Below are positions 1-4,469 of a DNA stretch of 6,837 nucleotides, one piece after another. The notes under the pieces were generated by a model. It did no database searches. It was not told where the DNA came from and saw nothing but the letters and a program-made list of their open reading frames with translations. Location of the stretch: the NCBI GenBank assembly GCA_913045395.1, contig CAJWPV010000076.1:1-6837 (forward strand). Direction: 5' to 3'. The stretch is from an uncultured Verrucomicrobiota bacterium. GTDB taxonomy: Bacteria; Verrucomicrobiota; Verrucomicrobiia; Limisphaerales; UBA1096. Each line of letters opens with the position of its first letter. Within the stretch, counting starts at the first letter, position 1. Position numbers and translations under genes: made by a program.

Positions 1-2
1 AC

Positions 3-485
3 CTCGTAAATACTCATCGGCAACTCAAGCGCATTTTGTCCCTTGCGCTGCTCGAGCCAAGCCTGATCGCTCCACACAAAGCCGCTCGCGTCCCAGACGA
101 TGGCTGCGTTCTTCGGTGCCTTCTCAAAGAATCGCCCCATCGGGTCGGTCTTGAGCAGCAGTTGATCCTGCGCGTTGATCAACTCGAACTTATAGTGCGC
201 TCCCTTCCCTACCTGCGGCACAAACCGTTCCCACACACCGGAATCGCCCAAGCGCCGCATCACGTGCCGGTTGCCATCCCAGTCGTTGAAGTCGCCAACC
301 ACGCTCACACGCCTGGCGTTCGGCGCCCAGACGGCAAACGCCGTGCCTTGAACGCCGTCGATCTCGCGAAGCTGCGCACCCAACTTGTCGTAAAGCCGCA
401 ACTCATTCCCCTCGCCGATCAGGTGCAGTTCGGTATCGGAAAGTGTCGGGGCAGGCTGTTCGTCACTGGTGCGCACGGCGGCCAT
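3..485 (-). CDS. glgB: 1,4-alpha-glucan branching enzyme, N-terminal part (runs off left edge)
   Basis: Glycogen branching enzyme cuts an alpha-1,4-glucan chain and re-attaches it through an alpha-1,6 link, in the cytoplasm. Only the first 161 residues are present, with no stop before the window edge; family members are usually about 630-730 residues. The visible part is the CBM48/early-set domain (roughly residues 30-130), with LYDKLGAQL, GTAFAVWAPNARRVSVVGDF, NDWDGNRHVMRRL, YKFELI and KTDPMG. It then enters the catalytic barrel at ELPMSIYEV, matching the family's PxSIYEVHLGSW. The extra N-terminal module of long GlgB proteins is absent, so this is the shorter form. I chose the ATG at 485 because homology begins soon after it and the frame is closed upstream by a stop. 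A GGTGGGG stretch lies 13 bases before it, far for a ribosome binding site. The catalytic residues lie outside the window. It is divergent from the PduO gene. Identity is secure; the exact start is less so. Confidence 0.95.
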   Translation of the reverse strand, partial: MAAVRTSDEQPAPTLSDTELHLIGEGNELRLYDKLGAQLREIDGVQGTAFAVWAPNARRVSVVGDFNDWDGNRHVMRRLGDSGVWERFVPQVGKGAHYKFELINAQDQLLLKTDPMGRFFEKAPKNAAIVWDASGFVWSDQAWLEQRKGQNALELPMSIYE

Positions 486-540
486 GCTGTTAAAATCGCC
501 CCACCGGTGGCAAGGATGGAAATGAACTTTCGCATTTACC

Positions 541-556
541 CCGCTTTACCAAGCGG
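541..556. repeat. Perfect 6-4-6 inverted repeat between glgB and the PduO gene
   Basis: CCGCTT and AAGCGG are perfect reverse complements separated by TACC, and lie 21 bases before the PduO start. A second palindrome, CTTGGCCAAG, lies at 566-575 and ends two bases before the ATG at 578. Both sit in the 92-base divergent spacer (486-577). No Shine-Dalgarno sequence precedes the ATG and I could not identify a convincing -35/-10 pair on either strand. The repeat could be an operator or a leader hairpin; the function is unknown. Confidence 0.35.
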
Positions 557-577
557 CAAGACTCCCTTGGCCAAGCG

Positions 578-1123
578 ATGAGCATCACGACCAAGACGGG
601 CGACGACGGCAAGACCAGCCTGCTGTTTTCACGGCGAACCGACAAGGACAACCTCCGGATCGCCTCCTGCGGTGATGTCGATGAACTCAGTGCCGCGATC
701 GGCTTGGCTAAAGCGCACCTTCAAAAAACCGACTTCGCGAAAAAACTGACCACGATCCAGCAGACGCTGATCGCCCTGATGGGTGAATTGGCCACCTTGC
801 CGGAGGACGCAAGCCAATATACCAAGGGGCAATTCCACAAACTGACCGACGCCGACACGGCCAAGCTGGACGAGTGGATTAGCGAACTGGAGGGTACCGG
901 CCTGGCCTTCAAAGGCTGGGCGCTGCCTGGCGGGTCGGTGTCGTCGGCGTATTTTGATTTCGCCCGGACGGTCTGCCGCCGCGCCGAGCGAAGCGTGGTA
1001 ACGGTGACGAAAACCGAATCGACGCCCAACTCTCAGTCAGTCGTATACCTCAATCGCCTGTCCGACCTGCTCTGGCTGATAGCCCGGGCGGTTGACGAAC
1101 CGCCCGGTGAACAACTGGCCTAG
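578..1123 (+). CDS. pduO: PduO-type ATP:cob(I)alamin adenosyltransferase
   Basis: This enzyme transfers the adenosyl group of ATP to cob(I)alamin, giving adenosylcobalamin, in the cytoplasm. The 181-residue length is typical for a single-domain PduO/MMAB-family protein. Visible motifs are the N-terminal ATP-binding loop TKTGDDGKTSLL (residues 5-16), the GDVDEL segment with Asp35 (32-37), ALPGGS (115-120), ARTVCRRAER (129-138) with Arg130 and Arg134, and YLNRLSDLLWLIAR (157-170). In the characterised Lactobacillus enzyme an Asp35-Arg128 pair supports the active site; the spacing here suggests Asp35 and Arg130 are the equivalents. Trp114 replaces the Phe that usually opens the F-x-L-P-G-G motif. 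The gene is transcribed away from glgB and converges on the DUF1080 gene, with a 4-base stop overlap. It stands alone, without cobalamin biosynthesis genes or B12-dependent enzymes nearby, and I see no cobalamin riboswitch in the short leader. A housekeeping or salvage role is likely; mmaB would be an equally good symbol. Confidence 0.93.
   Translation: MSITTKTGDDGKTSLLFSRRTDKDNLRIASCGDVDELSAAIGLAKAHLQKTDFAKKLTTIQQTLIALMGELATLPEDASQYTKGQFHKLTDADTAKLDEWISELEGTGLAFKGWALPGGSVSSAYFDFARTVCRRAERSVVTVTKTESTPNSQSVVYLNRLSDLLWLIARAVDEPPGEQLA
1084..1107. terminator. Perfect 10-bp hairpin at the convergent PduO/DUF1080 junction, possible shared terminator
   Basis: CCGGGCGGTT and AACCGCCCGG form a perfect 10-bp GC-rich stem around a GACG loop. 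It lies inside the last codons of the PduO gene (A-V-D-E-P-P-G region) and 12 bases beyond the DUF1080 stop. There is no U-tract directly after it on either strand; the nearest T-run on the plus strand is about 20 bases on, at 1129-1134. It is therefore not a classical intrinsic terminator. It may still act as a bidirectional 3'-end or mRNA-stabilising structure, since no other terminator is visible between the two genes. Confidence 0.4.
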
Positions 1124-1815
1124 TCGGATTTTTTCTTCTCGGCGAGGGACGGGATTGCCTTCTGCAAACCGGACAATGCTGCCGCGATGTCGTCCGGCAA
1201 CGGCTTGATGCGGACGTTCCTGAAATTCACCTGGCTGGCTTGATCACTTTGCTGAAACGCAATGTGCCCTTCGGTGTAGGTGCTTTCCTTGTCAGGATAA
1301 TCGACGAGCAACTTGCCGTTCAATTGGATCATAATCCGGTTGCCGATGACTGCGACGGTTTGCCGTGACCATTCCTCGTCCGCAACCGTTGTCACCGTGA
1401 CTTTTTCAAAATTGTACAGGCTGCCGGTTTTTTGTACGTCGTCGCCGGTGTTGCACAACTGCACTTCGTACCCTTTCGGCGCACCAGTCTCGAGTGCTGC
1501 ACGCAGGATGATGCCACTATCGCCCTTGGCATTAAGCTTGGCATCGGCCTGTAGGATGAAATTACGATAGGTGCCCGGGCTGAACAGGTAACTGCGCGGG
1601 CCGCGACCGCTCAACTCCCCGCTACCACCCACGCTCCAGACGCCGGGATCGAACGTCATCCAGCCGCTCAAGTCCCTGCCGTTGAACAAGCCAAACCAGC
1701 CATCGGCGTCCGGCACCCGCGGCACCGGCTTGCCGGAAACCGTCTGCGCACGCCCCGGGCCGACGGCAGTTGCCAGCAGGAGAACCAGAACCAAACTGAG
1801 TCGTAAGGACGCCAT
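1120..1815 (-). CDS. Exported DUF1080 (3-keto-disaccharide hydrolase-like) protein
   Basis: The 231-residue protein begins with a clear Sec signal peptide: Arg5, a Leu/Val-rich core at about 6-17, and likely cleavage after GRA at 23. A single DUF1080 domain (about 38-206) follows. Its landmarks are WFGLFNGRDLSGW (40-52), a Tyr-rich early strand, KGDSGIILRA (97-106), YEVQLCNTGDD (116-126), KTGSLYNF (129-136), a Trp at 149, IQLNGKLLVDY (163-173), and GHIAFQQSDQASQVNFRNVR (183-202), close to the family's GHIALQ...V.FRNIRIK ending. The family has a concanavalin-like beta-sandwich fold, and some members act on 3-keto-glycosides; the substrate here cannot be read from the sequence. A lysine-rich tail (EKKKSD) follows the domain. 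The protein probably acts in the periplasm or is secreted. No ribosome binding site precedes the ATG, and a sigma70-like promoter lies just upstream. Its stop shares the CTAG at 1120-1123 with the PduO gene. Confidence 0.88.
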   Translation of the reverse strand: MASLRLSLVLVLLLATAVGPGRAQTVSGKPVPRVPDADGWFGLFNGRDLSGWMTFDPGVWSVGGSGELSGRGPRSYLFSPGTYRNFILQADAKLNAKGDSGIILRAALETGAPKGYEVQLCNTGDDVQKTGSLYNFEKVTVTTVADEEWSRQTVAVIGNRIMIQLNGKLLVDYPDKESTYTEGHIAFQQSDQASQVNFRNVRIKPLPDDIAAALSGLQKAIPSLAEKKKSD

Positions 1816-1838
1816 TTCGTTGCACCGCTCGGCCAGTG

Positions 1839-1868
1839 ACTATAAAAGGAACGGCCTTTGCATGACAA
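1839..1868 (-). promoter_or_regulatory. Candidate sigma70-type promoter of the DUF1080 gene
   Basis: On the minus strand TTGTCA (1868-1863) is followed after 18 bases by TATAGT (1844-1839), each matching the sigma70 consensus at 5 of 6 positions. Transcription would begin near 1832, giving a leader of about 17 bases, which fits the absence of a Shine-Dalgarno sequence. On the plus strand the same spot reads TATAAA (1841-1846), a possible -10 for panC, but its -35 is poor (TTGCAC, 15-base spacer). This is a consensus match only. Confidence 0.35.
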
Positions 1869-1875
1869 CTGTCAT
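1862..1875. promoter_or_regulatory. 6-2-6 dyad in the divergent DUF1080/panC spacer, possible operator
   Basis: ATGACA-AC-TGTCAT is a perfect inverted repeat. It covers the candidate -35 element of the DUF1080 promoter and lies 32 bases before the panC start proposed here. A dimeric regulator bound here could affect both genes. No known regulator motif is assigned. Confidence 0.3.
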
Positions 1876-1907
1876 CGTGCCATTTGCTGTTTTTGATTGA
1901 ACGGAAC

Positions 1908-2762
1908 TTGAAAGTCATCCGCACAACCCGCGCCATATGCCGCGAAGCCACGACCGCGCGCGACTCGGGGCGCATGATCGTACTGGTGCCAACGATGGGC
2001 TGCCTGCACGAGGGGCACCTGAGCCTGATTCGGCGCGCCCGCAAGCTCGCCGGGGCCCAGGGCAAGGTGATCGTCACTATTTTCGTCAACAAAACCCAGT
2101 TCGGACCAGGCGAAGATTTTGGGAATTACCCTCGCACCCTCAAGCGGGACATGGCGCTTTGCCGCGAACTCGGCTCGGACGTCGTGTTCGCGCCTAGCGA
2201 CAAGGCAATCTATACTGCCGGTCACAGCACGTTCGTCGTCGAGTCGCGCCTAGCCAAACGAATGGAGGGCGCGTCACGGCTCACACACTTCCGCGGCGTG
2301 ACGACGGTCATGGCCAAGCTGTTCAACCTCGTGCAACCGGACGCCGCCGTGTTCGGCGCAAAAGACTGGCAACAAGCCGCCGTCATCCGGCAAATGACCG
2401 GTGACTTAAACTTCCCGGTTCGGATCGTGCTCGCGCCGACCGTCCGTGAGTCGGATGGCCTGGCGATGAGTTCACGAAACAACCATCTCTGCGCCGCCGA
2501 GCGCGAACAGGCGACAGTGCTTCACGCGGCCATTCGCGCTGCACGGGCCGCCGTGAAAAATGCCCCCGCCCCCCTGCCCGCTGGCATGCTTCGCCGCAAA
2601 CTGACCCGGCTCATCGACAAGCAGCGCTTGGCCAAGCTGGACTACATCGAGTTTTTCGATCCCACGACCCTTGAACCGGCCAAGCGCGTTAGCCGAGGAA
2701 CGCACATGGCACTAGCGGTGTTTCTCGGCAAGACACGGCTCATTGACAACGGCCGGCTTTGA
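1908..2762 (+). CDS. panC: Pantothenate synthetase (pantoate--beta-alanine ligase)
   Basis: PanC activates pantoate with ATP and joins it to beta-alanine, giving pantothenate for CoA synthesis in the cytoplasm. From the TTG at 1908 the protein has 284 residues, the usual family length, and begins M-KVIRTT, like the typical MKVI start. In-frame TTG codons at 1884 and 1893 would add a few residues with no homology, and the first ATG (1974) would remove conserved sequence. Landmarks are VPTMGCLHEGHLSLI (27-41, His34 and His37 of the nucleotidyl-transferase HxGH motif), IFVNKTQFGPGEDFGNYPRT (58-77), THFRGVTTVMAKLF (126-139), VFGAKDWQQ (148-156, Lys152 and Asp153), and RESDGLAMSSRN (180-191, the KMSKS-like loop). 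Oddities are Lys62 where VNPTQF or VNPMQF is usual, and Ala151 for the usual Glu of FGEKD. The gene stands 21 bases before nadB on the same strand, so the two probably form an operon. No good Shine-Dalgarno sequence is visible. Confidence 0.94.
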   Translation: MKVIRTTRAICREATTARDSGRMIVLVPTMGCLHEGHLSLIRRARKLAGAQGKVIVTIFVNKTQFGPGEDFGNYPRTLKRDMALCRELGSDVVFAPSDKAIYTAGHSTFVVESRLAKRMEGASRLTHFRGVTTVMAKLFNLVQPDAAVFGAKDWQQAAVIRQMTGDLNFPVRIVLAPTVRESDGLAMSSRNNHLCAAEREQATVLHAAIRAARAAVKNAPAPLPAGMLRRKLTRLIDKQRLAKLDYIEFFDPTTLEPAKRVSRGTHMALAVFLGKTRLIDNGRL

Positions 2763-2783
2763 CCGAACACTTTCCCGCAGTGG

Positions 2784-4385
2784 ATGGCAGATTCCCCGAG
2801 GCAGTTTGATTTTTTAGTGCTGGGCAGCGGCATCGCCGGACTGACGTTTGCGCTCAAGGTCGCCCACGCCGGAACTGTTGCGATCATCACGAAGAAAAGC
2901 CGGGCCGAGTCTAACACGAACTACGCACAGGGCGGCATCGCTGCCGTCACAAGCGAGGAAGACTCGTTCGAGAGCCACGTACGCGACACCCTCACCGCCG
3001 GAGGCGGGCTGTGCAATGAGGAGGTCGTGCGCGGCATTGTCGAGGAAGGCCCGGCCCGCATCGAGGAACTGATCCAGCTCGGCATGAAGTTCTCCGAACG
3101 CGAGAACCACGGTCACCGCGAGCTCGATCTTGGCCAGGAGGGCGGCCACTCGAAACGCCGCATCCTGCACGCCAAGGACGTCACCGGCCGCGAGATTGAG
3201 CGGGCACTGCTGGTCGCCATCGGCGCGCATAAAAACATCACCGTGCTGGAGAACCACCTCGCAATCGACCTGATCACCTCGGCCAAGCTTGGCCAGGCAC
3301 AGCCCAACCGCTGCGCCGGGGTTTATGTGCTGAACAACCTAACCGGACAGGTCGATACCTTCTCTGCGCCGAGGATCACGCTGGCCACCGGTGGTTGCGG
3401 CAAGGTTTACCTCTACACGTCGAACCCTGACATCGCCACCGGCGACGGTGTCGCGATGGCGTTCCGCGCCGGGGCAACCATCGCCAACATGGAGTTCATC
3501 CAGTTTCACCCGACCTGCCTCTATCACCCTGACGCCAAGTCGTTCCTTATCAGCGAGGCAGTACGGGGCGAGGGTGGCGAGTTGACGAACCTGCGCGGAC
3601 AACGGTTCATGGAGGGCGTCCACCCGCTCAAGTCACTCGCCCCGCGCGATGTCGTGGCCAGGGCGATCGACCGCGAAATGAAACGCAGCGGCGATGATCA
3701 CACGCTGCTCGACATCACTCACAAGCCGGCGAGGTTCCTGATGGATCGTTTCCCGAACATTTACCAGACCTGCCTCCGCTACGGCGTCGACATCGCCAAG
3801 GAGCCTATCCCGGTCGTGCCGGCGGCGCATTACCAGTGCGGCGGCGTGCGGGTCGCTCGTTACGGTGAAACGAATCTCGCCGGCCTGTACGCCATCGGCG
3901 AGGTCGCCTGTACCGGCCTACACGGTGCAAACCGGCTCGCCAGTAACTCGCTGCTCGAGGCGCTCGTTTACGCACACCGCGCCGCCAAGCACGTGCTCTC
4001 CCACCCCCTGGAGCCGGCCACATCCGGATTGCCTAAGTGGCAGGCCGGCAGCGCTACCGACCCGGACGAGATGGTCGTCGTCTCGCACAACTGGGAGGAG
4101 CTTCGACGGCTGATGTGGGACTACGTCGGCGTGGTCCGCACCGAGAAGCGCCTGAAACGCGCGCTGACCCGCGTCCGGAATTTGCAGGAGGAAATCCAGG
4201 CATACTACTGGGACTTCACCGTGACGAGCGACTTGCTCGAGTTGCGAAATCTCGCCACGGTGGCCGAGCTAATAGTGCGCTCGGCGCTCGATCGCCGCGA
4301 AAGCCGGGGCCTGCATTACACGCTCGACCACCCCAAACCGGTGGATGCCCTCGCCCGGCGGGACACCCTCCTGCGCTGTGAATAG
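2784..4385 (+). CDS. nadB: L-aspartate oxidase
   Basis: NadB is an FAD enzyme that oxidises L-aspartate to iminoaspartate, the first step of de novo NAD synthesis; NadA then makes quinolinate. The 533 residues match the family length. Seen in order are the FAD dinucleotide fold VLGSGIAGL (12-20), SNTNYAQGGIAAV (43-55), GQEGGH (117-122), ILHAKDVTGREIERAL (127-142), LATGGCGKVY (200-209), FIQFHPTCLYHP (238-249), SEAVRGEGGEL (257-267), APRDVVARAID (286-296), VVPAAHYQCGGV (344-355), and GLYAIGEVACTGLHGANRL (367-385), then a helical C-terminal domain from about 430. Glu119, His242, Arg288, His349 and Arg384 fall at the spacing of E. coli Glu121, His244, Arg290, His351 and Arg386. The Glu in particular separates NadB from succinate dehydrogenase and fumarate reductase flavoproteins. 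It follows panC by 21 bases and is closed by a strong terminator, so nadA and nadC must lie elsewhere. The ribosome binding site is weak. Confidence 0.97.
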   Translation: MADSPRQFDFLVLGSGIAGLTFALKVAHAGTVAIITKKSRAESNTNYAQGGIAAVTSEEDSFESHVRDTLTAGGGLCNEEVVRGIVEEGPARIEELIQLGMKFSERENHGHRELDLGQEGGHSKRRILHAKDVTGREIERALLVAIGAHKNITVLENHLAIDLITSAKLGQAQPNRCAGVYVLNNLTGQVDTFSAPRITLATGGCGKVYLYTSNPDIATGDGVAMAFRAGATIANMEFIQFHPTCLYHPDAKSFLISEAVRGEGGELTNLRGQRFMEGVHPLKSLAPRDVVARAIDREMKRSGDDHTLLDITHKPARFLMDRFPNIYQTCLRYGVDIAKEPIPVVPAAHYQCGGVRVARYGETNLAGLYAIGEVACTGLHGANRLASNSLLEALVYAHRAAKHVLSHPLEPATSGLPKWQAGSATDPDEMVVVSHNWEELRRLMWDYVGVVRTEKRLKRALTRVRNLQEEIQAYYWDFTVTSDLLELRNLATVAELIVRSALDRRESRGLHYTLDHPKPVDALARRDTLLRCE

Positions 4386-4413
4386 CACCTGGCCAGACAC
4401 TTGGCCGAGCAGC

Positions 4414-4448
4414 AAAAAAAAAGACCGGGATTAGCACCCGGCCTTTTT
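4414..4448. terminator. Bidirectional intrinsic terminator between nadB and the receptor gene
   Basis: A CCGGG/CCCGG stem (4425-4429 with 4437-4441) encloses a 7-base loop. After a one-base mismatch the stem continues through G4423-C4443 and an A/T arm. On the plus strand it ends in T5 (4444-4448), 29 bases beyond the nadB stop at the start of the A-run. On the minus strand it ends in T9 (the A-run 4414-4422), about 21 bases beyond the receptor stop. It therefore serves both converging genes. A smaller GGCCA/TGGCC hairpin lies at 4391-4406, just after the nadB stop. Confidence 0.92.
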
Positions 4449-4469
4449 CACCTGCAAAGGTAACATTAA

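Noticed and set aside
486..577. A cobalamin riboswitch before the adenosyltransferase gene.
   Set aside because: The spacer is only 92 bases, too short for the usual aptamer, and no B12-box-like sequence was recognised; only two small palindromes are present.
36..581. A 181-codon plus-strand frame antisense to glgB that ends in an ATGA overlap with the PduO start, resembling translational coupling.
   Set aside because: The opposite strand encodes an unmistakable GlgB N-terminus over most of it. The frame starts at TTG, is His/Pro/Arg-rich and shows no recognisable domain, so the ATGA overlap is probably chance.
1622..2092. Long minus-strand frames across the DUF1080/panC spacer and other antisense frames over panC, nadB and the receptor gene.
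   Set aside because: They overlap strongly supported genes, have biased Arg/Ala/Pro-rich composition and no domain; they are typical shadows in GC-rich DNA.
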